Positions 10,866 through 23,296 of a stretch of DNA of 64,000 nucleotides are shown in pieces. The notes below the pieces were generated by a model. That model did not search any database and was not told where the DNA came from. It saw nothing but the letters and a program-made list of their open reading frames with translations. Within the stretch, counting starts at the first letter, position 1. Every line of letters starts with the position of its first letter. The translations under genes were made by a program, and so were the position numbers. This stretch comes from Panicum virgatum (taxonomy: Eukaryota; Streptophyta; Magnoliopsida; Poales; Poaceae): positions 49,095,781 through 49,159,780 of the forward strand of contig NC_053137.1 in NCBI RefSeq assembly GCF_016808335.1. The letters are read 5' to 3'.

Positions 10866-13800
10866 ATGGGAGGCGGGCGGAAGCGCGGGCGGACGCAGCG
10901 CCGCCACTTCAAGCAGGGCCGCGAGAACGTCTGGAAGCACAACCCCCAGCGCCCTCCCGCCGGCGAAGCGGGCGAGGGGCGCGAGGGGAATCCCTCGTGG
11001 CAGCCCTTCGCCACCGAGAACCCGGCCTTCGAGGAGTACTACAAGGTAGCGCCGCTTGCTTCAGATCATGCTCTGCTTCTCATTATGATTGAGCGATTTG
11101 GTGTGTTTCTAGCTTCTGACGGTAGTCAGATGGTGGTTGGATACCTCAGGGCGTTGTCTATGTGTTTTGGTTTGGGATTCAGGGCTCTGTCGTCATGTAG
11201 CTAGTATGATTTGCTGATGTGTTCATTTAAGCTATCAGTTTGTTTGTTGCATCTATATGAGTCTACTGCAATTTGTAATGTTACTTAGATGTTGTGATTT
11301 CTTATAGGTCTTTAGCTTTTCAGCTGGATGTAGAATTTCATAGAAACTTTGGATTGGGATTGTGGGTAATCCTGTTGAATCTGGCACATGTATTTGTCTT
11401 GCAGGAGCAGCAAATTATTCCTGAGGAAGAGTGGGATGATTTCATAAGTATGCTCCGAAAGCCATTACCTGCCACTTTTAGGATTAATGCGAGGTAATGC
11501 TCTCTCTGAAGTATGAAAGTGGATGCATAAGTTCTACTTGATTGCTTGCTTACTTATTTTGACTAAGTTGAATGGCAAAGCAGTTTGCTTATGAACCAAT
11601 ATCAGATATCACACTTTTCACTACTATAGCATGGAAGTTACATATGTGTTATCTGTTGTATATGATACTTTTCTGTGACTATTGCACCTCTGCTTGAAAT
11701 TACCAATTCAACAATTTCCTGGTGATTCTGGTGTACTCGGTTCTATGTTCACTTGTTCAAGTTGTAAAACCATGTATGCGCTGCTAAACTGTGAGAACTA
11801 TGACATACTGCCTTATCCTTATCACCTGTCGAGATATAGAGGTTGCAAACTGTCATGTCCTCTTAAGAAATTTCTATTGTTGCCAAGCATGTATTATTTA
11901 TTGAGTAAATATTCCTTTCGCTTGAGAGTGGAACCGAATTCACCTGATCTTATATTTGCAAGCATATTGGGCAATTGTTGGTCTGAATTCAATCATATAG
12001 ACAAAACTGGTTTGCTTGATGGACTCTGAACTTGATCCCCGTGTTGCTTTAGACTCTTTTCCTTTTATTTTTATCAAGGATTACACTATTTGTGTTCTGT
12101 TCAGTGTGCTGTCTACATCCTATGGTTCATCTGCTATTTTGTTGTGCTTATTGTGCAACTTTGTAACATTCTTATTTTACAAGAACCTAAACTGAACAAC
12201 TGACCATATGGTTGGGCAGAGTAATTGTGCAAAAAACTGTGGCAGTTTTAATGGGACTTTCTTTTCTATCTTTTACGTGGTGCAACATTTCAGAGTAATG
12301 AATTTGTTTATTAGGGGTTTGATTACTCTAGTAAGCTAAAGTTTTCTTTGCCTTCTCAGCTGTCAGTTTTTTCAAGATATCTGCTCACAATTGGAAAACG
12401 ACTTCAGAAAATCATTAGAGACTGAGGTTGCTTTTAAACTCATGCATAAGTCTAAGAGTTAGTGCTCTTGACACTATCTATTTTGTAATCATTTTTTTGT
12501 CATGGACAGGTAAGCGATGAGCATGGAGAAGATGCTATCCGGCCTTTGCCTTGGTACCCTGGTAATCTTGCATGGCATTTGAACTTTTCCCGAATGCAAC
12601 TGAGGAGAAACCAGGCACTTGAGAGGTAAACAGAATAACAGATGCTGCATGATATTTATTTTGAGAGAATCTTCTGAAATGGTAGAATGTAGTAGTCACT
12701 TAGAACTTGTTATGTTTTCATGTTGATGTTTCTTGTAAGAGTTTGGATTTGCAGATGTATTAGCTGTGTATTCATGTGCAAATAAATAAGAGCATCTCCA
12801 AGAGTTTGTCATATTTTACTCGGCATATCTTGTGTTTTGCCAACTTTTAAAAAGATATGCCAAGTAAAAAAAGAGATTATCTCCAACAGTTTGGCATAAT
12901 TCACTTGCCAAATCCAGATCTAACTTACATCAGGAACCCTGAGAGAGAAACAAAATTATATTTATGCCCTTCCACCTCTTGAAAACTTAAATCAGAAACC
13001 ATTCTTTGTTATTTATTTCTTTTTTCACCCTCCCACCTGACTAGAAACCACGATGCCAACCGCGCGCCGCGCGCGTATATTTACGCGCTGGAGGCTGGTT
13101 TTTCCCAAGTTGCCAAAAATTGCCAAATCTTTTGCCAAACTGTTGGAGGAGTATTTTTAACGTTTTTGTCAAAAATCAAAGATGACAACTCGATTTGCCA
13201 AACTGCTGGAGATGCTCTAAGGTCATTGTATAAACTGAAAAGTCATGGAGCGGTATAGAGAGCAGAAGAAGGACCTACACATGGTTTTCATTGACTTGGA
13301 GAAGGCTTATGACAAGATACCACGGAATGTGATGTGGTGGGCTTTGGATAGGCATAAAGTCCTAACAAAGTATGTGGCCCTCATTAAGGACATGTACAAT
13401 AATGTAATGACTAGGGTCCGAACAAGTGATGGTGACATAGATGACTTTCCGATTAAGATAGGACTACATCAAGGATTAGCTTTGAGCCCGTATCTTTTTG
13501 CCCTAGTGATGGATGAGGTCACAAGAGACATACAAGGTGATATTCCTTGGTGTATGCTTTTCGCTGATGATGTCGTGTTAGTTGATGAAAGCCGTGCGGG
13601 AGTGAATAGGAAGCTGGAGTTGTGGCGGCAAACGCTAAAGTCCAAAGGTTTTAGACTTAGCAGGACTAAAATTGAGTATATGAGGTGTGACTTCGGCGCC
13701 ACTCATGAGGAGGGAGATGTTAGTTTGGAAGGTCAAGTAGTGCCCAAGAGGGATACCTTTCGATATTTGGGATCGATGCTACAGAGAGATGGAGATATTG

Positions 13801-16800
13801 ATGAGGATGTTAGTCATAGAATCAAAGTGGGATGGATGAAGTGGCGCCAAGCATCTGGTGTCCTTTGTGACAAGAAGGTACCTCAGAAGTTAAAAGGCAA
13901 GTTTTATAGAACGGCGATTAGACCGGCAATGTTGTATGGTGCGGAATGTTGGCCTACAAAAAGGCGGCACGTCCAACAATTAAGTGTTGTAGAAATACGC
14001 ATGTTGCGTTGGATTTGTGGGCATACAAGGATGGATCGAGTTCGAAATGATGATATACGGGATAGGCTAGGGATAGCACCAATTGAAGAAAAGCTTATCC
14101 AACACCGGCTGAGATGGTTTGGACATGTCCAACGGAGACCGCCAGAGGCACTAGTGCATAGTGGTATCCTAAAGCACGACGATAATATGAGGAGAGGCAG
14201 GGGCCGGCCGAAGTTGACATGGGAAGAAACAATTAGAAGAGACTTAAAAGACTGGAGTATACCTAGAGATTTGTCCTTAGATATGAGTGCTTGGAAAGCT
14301 GCGATTCACATGCCAGAACCATGAATAATGGTCTTTGTTGGGTTTCAACTCTAGCCTATCCCAACTTGCTTGGGATTAAAAGGCTTTGTTGATGTTGATG
14401 ATTGTATAAACTGGAAAAAGGCTTCTTTCTTTTCTTTATTTAGATTAGATTATAAAAATAAATTTCTTGAAATGATTATTACACTTAACAGTTTGCATTG
14501 TAATATTAAAGCACATAGACCATTTAATACTCCTATTCCACTGAGATAACTGTTAATTCAACATTTTTTTCTGGCTCCAGTTTTCATGAATTCTTGAAGC
14601 GAGAGAATGAAGTTGGCAACATAACTAGGCAAGAGGCTGTCAGTATGGTGGGTTCCTGATTTTTATTTCAGAGATGTGCTATAGTATGTATGATTTACAT
14701 ATCTTGGGTTAATTTCAATGGTATGTGTTGTTGACTTGTTATTGCAGGTCCCACCGTTGTTTCTGAATGTACAACCTGATCATCATATTCTTGACAGTAT
14801 GCTATATCATCCCTGTTAATCGATTCAAATATCGTGCACTTTATGTACTTCCTTTTTGACCAATGGCTACATTTCCCATTTATAAGGTTTGCAGCCACAT
14901 ATCTATATAAACTATATAGATGCACCCCACTAAGAGTCATTAACTCTATTTTTCTCAACATGCAAGCTATCCACATCATATAGGAATCCGCTACGTCAGA
15001 CGTCACATCACCATCCACTAAGACCATCTATTTATTTCTTACATCGATTTTCTGTGACTAATAGCATCCATGCATGCCACATATTAGTCGTTGCGAGTAC
15101 CACGCTACAAAATTTCTGCACGGAGGATCAATCATTTAAGAGCTGTTTTAAACAAAATGAGCATGTTTTCATATATAATGTCATTAGCAAAAGAATGTTG
15201 CCATACAATCACCTTAGTATTTCTATTTTCAAATTTCAACTTAAAATTCTTTTTAAAAAAATTCCTGCAGCAACACGCGGGGTATCACCTAGTTCAGCAA
15301 ACAAGCGTGTCCAATTATATATGTATAAGTTAAAATTATTGCCCCCCCCCCCCCATTCTCTTATTTAAGCTGGGCCTTTTCTGTTAGCCTTTAACTTGCT
15401 TATTACTTTTTGTGGGTTTGAGATTAAATCAAGGGCAAACAACTTCCGCTTGGTTATAGCATCCACTTTTATTTGAGACAAATGGTATCTCTAACTGCAG
15501 TCTCATGAATTTTGGTATCTTTATGCAGTGTGTGCTGCTCCAGGATCTAAAACTTTCCAGTTACTAGAGATGATTCACCAGTCAACGAAACCTGGATTGC
15601 TTCCTAATGCCCTGGTGTGTTTCAGTATCTATTAGATGCAACTGATGTAACCTTTTCATTTTTGCTTCTATTGATTTTCAGAAAGGAATGTATTAGTTAT
15701 GTCATCAGTTCTCTTACCTGATGCTTCCCCCATGTAATCAGGTGGTAGCTAATGATGTCGATGTGCAAAGATGCAATCTTCTTATTCATCAGACAAAGAG
15801 AATGTGCACAGCCAACCTGATTGTGACAAATCATGAAGCACAAAACTTTCCTGGTTGTAATCTTGCGAAATTCTGTTCAGAAACATGTATGGATGAGGCC
15901 AAGCTGCAGAGGTTGGAGTTCGACCGCGTGCTTTGTGATGTGCCTTGTAGCGGTGATGGGACCGTCCGCAAGGCTCCTGATATGTGGAGGAAGTGGTAAA
16001 TACTGAGTCATTTATTCTTCTTGCTACTGTATTTAGTTAGCTTCTTATCTACTGGATTGACTGTTCAGGAATGCTGGTATGGGGAATGGACTTCATCGTC
16101 TGCAAGTAGAAATTGCTATGCGTGGTAAGGAGTTAAACATGCTGGGAGCATTTCATTATTATTACTGAACTGTTGTTTCATTATGCTAGCATTTTGTTAT
16201 ATGAAATGTTTTTAATATTCTGAAGTCACCTTTGCAGTGTTGAACTGCTGATGCCTTGCAAAGTGAACTGTTGCATGTTCTTTGATTATTAATTAGGTCC
16301 TTGTAATTGTGGTTCTCCATTAAATATTCCATGAATTTGATTGCAACTGTCAATTGGATAGCTCATCCCTTCGAAACTTGCAAATTTCTTATATATTTAT
16401 TTCATTTACTTATCAACACATAATGATATACTTGGATTGTTTCCAAATCAGTTATGTATTTTAGAAGTTGGCATTAATTTATACTAATGTTTTTTTCCAA
16501 CAATGCCTACCCCAACTTGCTTGGGAAAAAAGGCTATGTTGTTGTTGTTGTTGTTTTTTTCCAACAATGACAGATAAATGATATGTTATTTGTACTGTAA
16601 GGATTTGTTAATCATGAGATTAAGTTTGTGTACTTGTTTATTTGTTGCTTGTTCAGGTATGGGTTTGCTTAAAGTGGGTGGGAGGATGGTTTATTCAACA
16701 TGTTCAATGAACCCTGTTGAAAATGAAGCTGTTGTTGCTGAGGTATTTTTTATGCTTGACTTTTAACTTTAACCTTTACTCTATAATGTTTGGTTTGGTC

Positions 16801-19697
16801 AAAACTTCTATTATTTTTGTAGTACTGTCATGAGTTAATATTATCTTGAAAAATAGTGTAATAGTGTTCAGGGCACAGCAAGTGTGTTTTTTGAGAATGC
16901 TTAGAGATTTGACCAACAAACATGCTCTTTGTTTTAGTATATTCATATATTGCTTTTGTAGTTTGCTCTCAGTCTCTCTTTTTGTACATCGTGTAACATC
17001 AACAATGTTGTGCATAACTCTATAGATTCTACGGAGATGTGGGGACTCTGTTGAACTTCTTGACGTTTCCAGTGAGCTGCCTGAATTAGCCCGTCGTCCT
17101 GGACTTAGCACCTGGAAGGTTAGTATACATGTTATTAAAACCATTAATATTTTCTTGATTACATATTATATATATCCTCTGTTTTGCCCATTGGGTGTCT
17201 AGTTTCACTATTAAATGCGGTTTCCTGTGAACCTAGGGTTTGCTATCCTTTCTGGAAGCAAATGTATTTAGAAAAACTTAGATGATGACACTGAACTGGC
17301 GAACCACTCTAGTCATTCAGCAGAGTGTGCAGTGCACGGTGCTGTCACATTTCCATGTCAATGAAAAATAAACATGTCCGTACTTGTTTTGGCATCTCTG
17401 GCTGATAGCATAGTGCTACTGCCATTGCATTGTCTTATTAGCACCTAGTTGCGTATTGATACTGATCAAAACTTGGCGCTTTGGATAAAGAGGAAGTGAA
17501 CTTACATTTTCATATTGTATACTTTCTGCTTAACTGTTTTGTCTATTTATTTTCACCTGTACTTCCAATAGGTTTTTGCACCTGAAATAAGTAGGCGAAG
17601 AATGTGCTGGTTTTTTAGTGTTCTGTTGGAAGATAATTATTTTTATTGTAACACTTTCAAAGAACTAGTGTAGCAACTTGTGTTGCTTTTTGACTGTTTA
17701 CACTCATCTAGTATTTGCTTGCATTCTAGACTTTAAGTTGGTATACATGATTCCATCTTCTGCCGCCTCAATAAATTTAATAATTCAAGTTAGTAAAATT
17801 TTATTCTGCTATCCCCTCAGTAGTTCAAGTATTGCAGGTACGAGATAGAGGTTCTTGGTTTGGTGTTCATGAAGACGTTCCTCGCTACAGGAAGAGTGTG
17901 ATATCACCAAGCATGTTTCCCTCTGGTAAAGGCAGCAAAGATATTGAGGTCAACACAGATGTACTTGATGCAGACATGAAGGATTCAACAGACATGGGAG
18001 AAGAGGGAGAACAAGAAAGAAATACAGCAATTGATGACAGCAATAATGGTGACAGTGCGAAAACTGAAGAGAAGACTGAAGTTGATTGTGAGTCTGGTGA
18101 AGCTCCAACTAGATATAAAAAGTTAAATTCTACTTCCACCCGAACAGAACATTCAGATTACCCATTGCATCGTTGCATGAGGATTGTTCCTCATGACCAG
18201 AACAGTGGGGCATTTTTCATTGCAGTGCTTCATAAACACTCTCCTCTGAACGGTAATGTTCTTCCACATTCACTTATTCTTCATATTTCGTTGTTTATCA
18301 CTTTATTGCATCCAATCTCATATACGTTACCGTCACTGCTTCCTTGTGCTGAAGTATGGTATATTGCACCTTTTCAGAGAACCAGGTGGTAGATTGGGTA
18401 AAAAGTGAGCAAAGTATCCCAGAAGACAAGACTGGGAAACTTGAGAAAGATTTAGGATCAGATAAGGTATCATCTGAAGAAAATATTGTGCCCCAGCAAG
18501 TGGTTGATAACACAAATGTTGTCGATGGAGAACAAAATGGAGACATGGATAGCAAAAGTTCAAAAGATAAGAGCTCTGAGGATGCTAAGGTGATTGTTGA
18601 TGAGGCAGAAAAAGGTCAAGCAGGAACAAGAGATAGGAGGAGGCAGCAGAACCAAGGCAGGTGGAGAGGGGTTGACCCTGTGATATTTTTTAAAGATGAA
18701 GTGACAATCAAAAGTATAGTATCTTTCTATGGTATCAAGGATTCATTTCCACTTGAAGGTCATCTCGTGACTAGGAATCCTGATACTAGTCATGTTAAGA
18801 GAATATACTATGTGTCAAAATCTGTTCAAGATGTTTTGGAGCTCAACATAAAAGTTGGCGAGCGGCTTAAGATCACCTCACTTGGCCTAAAGATATTTGT
18901 AGGTGTCCGATTAATCACTGTTCTTTATCAACATAAGCTATTATGAGATGCTAATATTTTATGATTTAACATGGTGATTCTCTTCTATTATTGCACTCTT
19001 TCAGGAAAGACAGTCATCAAAGGATGGCTCACCGTGCACGTTTAGGTTGTCATCGGAGGGATTGCCACTCCTGCTTCCGTACATCACAAAACAGATTCTT
19101 TATGCATCGGCAATTGACTTCCAGCATCTTTTACAGTACAGGACTATTAAGTTTCCTGATTTTGTGGATGCAAAATTTGGCGAGGAAGCTTCAGCTTTAC
19201 TTCCAGGTTGCTGCGTTGTAGTATTACGCGAAGGTAAGATCAATCGTTATTCTTAGACTTCAACAACAACAACAACATAGCCTTTTTTTCCCAAGCAAGT
19301 TGGGGTAGGCTAATTCTTAGACTTACAAAAAAAAATTATTCTTGAAAGAGAACCCAAAGCTTGATGAAAATTAGACATCTGATGATTACTGGACATTTTT
19401 ATTCAAATTTCAGGGCATCAGGATATAGGATCTATAGCCACAGATCCCTCTGCAATTGCCATTGTTTGCTGGAAGGGAAAGACCAATTTGTGTGTCATGT
19501 TATCTCCACTGGATGGGAAGGAGTTGCTTGAGAGGATCTCGTTACGTTTTGGGCTCAAAATCCCCAAATTGGATAAAGAGAAACCCAACCAGGAGGTTAC
19601 TGGATCTGGTGAGCAGCCTGATTGTGCCAATGAGGCAGACGATCAACCTGAAAGCAAAGCATCGGACATGGAGATTCCAGATGCTGAGGCTGAGTAG
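10866..19697 (+). CDS. TRM4B: RNA (cytosine-5) methyltransferase, NSUN2/TRM4B type, 15 exons
   Basis: Exons (all GT-AG, phases consistent): 10866-11045, 11405-11493, 12360-12426, 12510-12625, 14581-14647, 14748-14796, 15529-15614, 15742-15995, 16069-16124, 16657-16742, 17026-17118, 17838-18252, 18378-18898, 19005-19233, 19414-19697; 2,592 nt, 863 aa. The start ATG opens [19 protein letters not shown], the basic N-terminus usual for plant NSUN2 orthologues. The SAM-binding motif I is DMCAAPGSK (about residues 189-197). The two cysteines used by m5C methyltransferases are in DVPCSGDG (Cys287, motif IV, product release) and YSTCSMNP (Cys337, motif VI, covalent attack); their 50-residue spacing matches human NSUN2 Cys271/Cys321. 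Residues of about 400-640 form an acidic low-complexity linker, followed by the conserved C-terminal region. Family members methylate tRNA at C48-50 and some mRNAs, mainly in the nucleus. No inactivating change was seen; the mobile elements lie only in introns. Confidence 0.93.
12791..13217. mobile_element. Tourist-like MITE in intron 4 of the methyltransferase gene
   Basis: Inverted termini GAGCATCTCCA and TGGAGATGCTC enclose 427 bp, flanked by a TAA duplication at 12788-12790 and 13218-13220. Repeated 'ttgccaaa'-type words inside the ends form extended subterminal inverted repeats. No coding capacity. Confidence 0.85.
13242..14400 (+). mobile_element. 5'-truncated RTE-type LINE in intron 4
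   Basis: A 1.16-kb LINE fragment bounded by a ~17-bp target duplication starting ATTGTATAAACTG at 13225-13241 and 14401-14418 (one base longer on the right). It holds one open frame of 359 codons (13245-14324) that starts inside the reverse transcriptase: LEKAYDKI, then the catalytic FADDVV, then the thumb and the C-terminal region with WFGHVQRR. The 3' end carries the CCCAACTTGCTTGGG hairpin and a TTG/ATG-rich tail instead of poly(A), typical of plant RTE elements. The endonuclease is missing through 5' truncation. The open frame suggests a fairly recent insertion. Confidence 0.88.
14902..15292 (+). mobile_element. Short non-autonomous Helitron in intron 6
   Basis: The segment starts TCTATATAAACTAT directly after an A and ends CACGCGGGGTATCACCTAG directly before a T. 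This matches the plant Helitron pattern: 5' TC, a GC-rich 3' stretch followed by CTAG, insertion between A and T, no target duplication. It is 391 bp with no helicase and is therefore non-autonomous. Confidence 0.55.
15344..15355 (+). repeat. Poly-C tract in intron 6
   Basis: A run of about a dozen or more C residues just downstream of the Helitron. Length is unreliable in assemblies. Confidence 0.7.
16506..16553 (+). mobile_element. 48-bp retroposed RTE/Au-SINE 3' fragment in intron 9
   Basis: The 48 bp consists only of the retroelement 3' tail: CCTACCCCAACTTGCTTGGG, an A-rich bridge, GGCTATG and (TTG)n. It is flanked by a perfect 16-bp duplication TTTTTTTCCAACAATG at 16490-16505 and 16554-16569, so it is a genuine insertion and not a decayed longer element. 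Confidence 0.85.
19261..19312 (-). mobile_element. 52-bp retroposed RTE/Au-SINE 3' fragment in intron 14
   Basis: The same 3' tail in reverse orientation: (CAA)n, then CATAGCC and CCCAAGCAAGTTGGGGTAGG. It is flanked by a perfect 12-bp duplication ATTCTTAGACTT at 19249-19260 and 19313-19324. It starts only four bases further upstream in the source element than the intron 9 copy. Confidence 0.85.
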
Positions 19698-22365
19698 ATT
19701 TTTTAAACATGCAGCAGTTTCCTCGTAGTTGGCTACTGTTTGTGGTCGCTTCAATTGATGTTTGGTACTGAGCTGGCAGTCTTCTTTATTGCATTTACAT
19801 CCATCAATCATATATGGATCATAAATGCTGAAGGGAAGGTGAGCGCCCACACACAGGAACTACTACACATGGCATGAGAGATGAGATATAAACACAAAAC
19901 ACATGGTAATCTTTGTCCGTTGCCGTGCGAATTGCTTCCCTGTGACTGTAAGCTTGTAACCTGTTGATTTTTTTTTTCCTTTGAGGGGGTGTATTACACC
20001 GATTTTGAAATGTTACGGATTCTAGTAAACTTTGAGACGAGTATTGTTTTAGACACCATCTGTGTAGGTTCACTCTGAATGCGAGATCTGACAAGTGGAG
20101 TTGAAGTTTTCTGAGGTTAACTAGGTCGATGTCTGAGCTTGTGGCGGTCTTGCTGTGCACCAGTTACTGGACGAAATAAGGTCTTCGTGCCGCATACAGA
20201 AGATCTGAGCATATTGGTGCCCATTATCGCTGTTTTCAATAAAGGTTAACACGTGCTTAGAAATCTCTTGCATGATAGACTGACAGATGGAGTAAAAACT
20301 TGAATGATCAGAGGGTTTGATCAAATGGTTGGACCTAGTGGACTCCAAAGTCCAAAGTCAATCCGGGTGTCAAAATCCGACCGCAGCATGACTGCATGAG
20401 TGATAGGTTCATGGCCGGTGCCACAGGCGAAGCTTGGTCTCCGCCTCCGGCGCCGACCCCAGGCGAATCCTCACGGTTGCCCCCTCCCAGGAACGCAAGA
20501 AACCAGAGCCCACACGTACGTTCAATTCTTCGCGTGTAGAAGGGAGCAGCTTGGGGGAGGAGGAAGAAATAGACAGCGTGGAGCACGCGCTGCGGACACA
20601 AGAGCGGAAGATGGTCCTCCCCGTGGGCGACCGTAGTGAGCGTCGTCGTACGTCTGGCTCGCTTCAACACTCGGAACCAGGGAAAATGGTCAGACGGGCC
20701 ATCTGTTGGATTTTTAGCATGGTTCAACACCATGTTAGTCACATGCATGCGTGGTGGATCGATCATCTAAGCTATTTTTTAAAGGGATCGATTTGATCCT
20801 ATTTTATTCGTGCGCTCCCTGTGGTTCATCAAGTATTCGGGGTCTCAACATTATTGTCTACGTACAGCTTGATTGACATGTGAACCGGCGGACCATGGGA
20901 CACTGACCTGCAGTTTCGGGGAAGCAGCTCGCGAGCTGCAGCGAACAGGAGGTCACGGAGAGGAGAGTTAGGCCCCAGTAGGTTTTCGCGTTGGTGTCGC
21001 AGGTTCCACTTAATGCTGCTGGTCTGTCCGCGCTGCGAAAAATTCGCCGTCCTGACGTCCAACAGACCGGTTTCATACGCTTGTTCGGCATGCACCTCAC
21101 TGGTCTGATTGGCCGCAGCAACATCAACTCTAACAAGCCTGTCAACGAGTGTGATTGACCTTTACTCCAGAAAACATAGACGTTCAGCATCAGCACCATC
21201 ATCAAGTTTATCATACGAGTGCGAACAGAATAATACTCCATATATAATATAATAGATAGACATTAAGACAAAGTGTTCACGTAATATATCTGCTGCTTAT
21301 ATTATACTATACAGTATATATGGTGACCTAATTTATCACTAATGTCATTTCCGGAGAAGAACATTATTGAAGTCGTCGTCGACCGGACACGACGACCAAC
21401 CGGGAAAACTTGCGTGCATGTCGCGTGCGGTGTCACTCTGGCCTGGGCTGGTTACTGATTAGTATTTGTAGTGCTTCTAGCTAGATCTTTAGTTTATTTG
21501 AAAATGCTGAGCAGATCACCACTATTTTAATGATGCCGAGTGTTTAGCGTTCTGATCTATATATATAGGACGCTGACGAACTCAAGTTTGAAATTGTTGC
21601 CGGAGACGCTAGAGCACTTTAAAATGAAGCCTTAAAAAAAAGGTATGTTGTGAAAGAAGGAAATTTAGCAAGCTAGTATGTCGGAATGCGAATGTTTGGC
21701 AATGTCAGATGTAGCTAAGAGTCGAACTTGACCACGCTACCTTATTGTTCATCCAGATAAGCTGATTTTTTTTAAGAAAAAAGAAACGTATTAGGCTTCT
21801 GCAACCGCACACAGCTATTTTTTTAAACAAAATTCTCAACTCACAAACTGTATGGTTAACCATTAGTAATACTCTAGGCCCGGCCCTCTAAACTGTATAG
21901 CCGCTGCCGCCACCGCACACGTGGAGTCGCGTTAAACGTAGTCGTCCTATTAAATGACAAAGATTACTACAAGCATTGAACCAAGGGGGCGAGGAAACGA
22001 AGGGGCGGCGCTGGGATCCTAGGAGGCTTTCTGCACAAAGTGAGATTAGGAGGGGATTGGTGGGGGGTTTAAGTGCTAAAATAACACTGTTTTATCTCTA
22101 GCCATTGGATTAGAATTCTGAGGTTTTGATCGCTGGTTTGCATAGTTTGCACAATAGCTTGGTTTCCATGCCATACGTTGCCTTGAACCAAGGTGCGTGT
22201 ATTTGTTTGCAGCAAGTACCGTAAACAATGGCCGTATATATACTTGAAGTCAATGGCTGATATATATAGTAACTTCCAACTTGTACTTGAGTATGAAACT
22301 TTGCCTGAGCAAACATGGTAGCCTTTAATTTGCCATTGGGGGAGGCATACATGCATAGTCACTTT
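19698..22365. other. Methyltransferase 3' flank and gene-free stretch
   Basis: About 150-300 bp after the stop codon is presumably the 3' UTR (AT-rich, with AATAAA-like words). Beyond that no coding region is supported. A 143-codon minus-strand frame (20335-20766) and a 127-codon one (20858-21241) have no recognisable domain, no splice partners and no conserved features, and are most likely chance frames. Confidence 0.5.
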
Positions 22366-22597
22366 TCCAAGTCAAACCATCTTCATTTTGACTAGAGCTA
22401 TTGAAAAAATAACAACAGGTTTGATATCATATTAGTATTATTGGATTCATTATGGAACATATTTTTATAGTTTATTTCTTTAAATTTGACGTGTTAAATG
22501 TTTATAGTCTTCTATATAAACTTTTTCAAGCTTAATATAGTTTGACTTGTGACAAAACTAGAAACACTTGTATTTTAGGACAAATTAAAGGGAGTAC
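22366..22597. repeat. Degenerate Stowaway/Mariner-type MITE
   Basis: The text (TATTATTGGATTCATTATGG..., TATAGTTTGACTTGTGACAAAA) and the right end AAAGGGAGTA match the body and terminus of the common CTCCCTCCGT-ended grass MITEs. The left terminus is not recognisable. Confidence 0.45.
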
Positions 22598-23296
22598 AAA
22601 GTTGCACTTAAATTTTGATTTTCTGGTATTAGCCTGGGACGACATTATTTTTTGATAAAGTAGGTTGCAAATTCTTGTAAAATTGGCTTTTATATCATGC
22701 TATAACTAGATGACACAATTGATTGTGATTTTTTTTAGAAACTGACTGGTGCATTTATTCATAGTTTCTATAGTAAATTGATTTACAAAAATTATTTTAC
22801 AAAATACTAGTATATCTACTTCTTAATTAAACATCTCTACTTGCATATAAAATTAAACTTAACCTTAGGATTGAAAGTAAAACAAATTATTTAATTTAAT
22901 ATCACCTGCCCGGCCATATGGGTTTTCCAGAACTATTAATGAGATCATCATCAGGATTCCTGGACTGGAGGTGCGCGTGTTGACGTGTTGTCCCGTCAGT
23001 CTGAAAATGTCAAGAACAGCACTATTCAGAATCCAAGTATATATAAATCTAAACAAAGTTATGTTCAAGTTTATCTATTAATTCATCGTACAGCATGGAA
23101 GTAGCAAAAATACTGAACTGACAGCCAGTGTATGAAACCGGATTAGTTTGCAGATGCCGCAATGTGATTAAGTCTGGTCGTGTGGTTTTCATCATCCCGG
23201 ATGAACACAATAAATTCTCAGTCGCAGTCAGTGAAGCTTATCACTTTACGCGTGCTGGAAAAGGACTTGATGACATTCATGTGGCAGCTTAGTTAG

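Noticed and set aside
13245..14324. Intact 359-codon frame as a host gene
   Set aside because: It is a partial RTE reverse transcriptase bounded by target duplications inside an intron.
20335..20766. 143-codon minus-strand frame
   Set aside because: No domain, compositionally plain, no splice partners; treated as chance.
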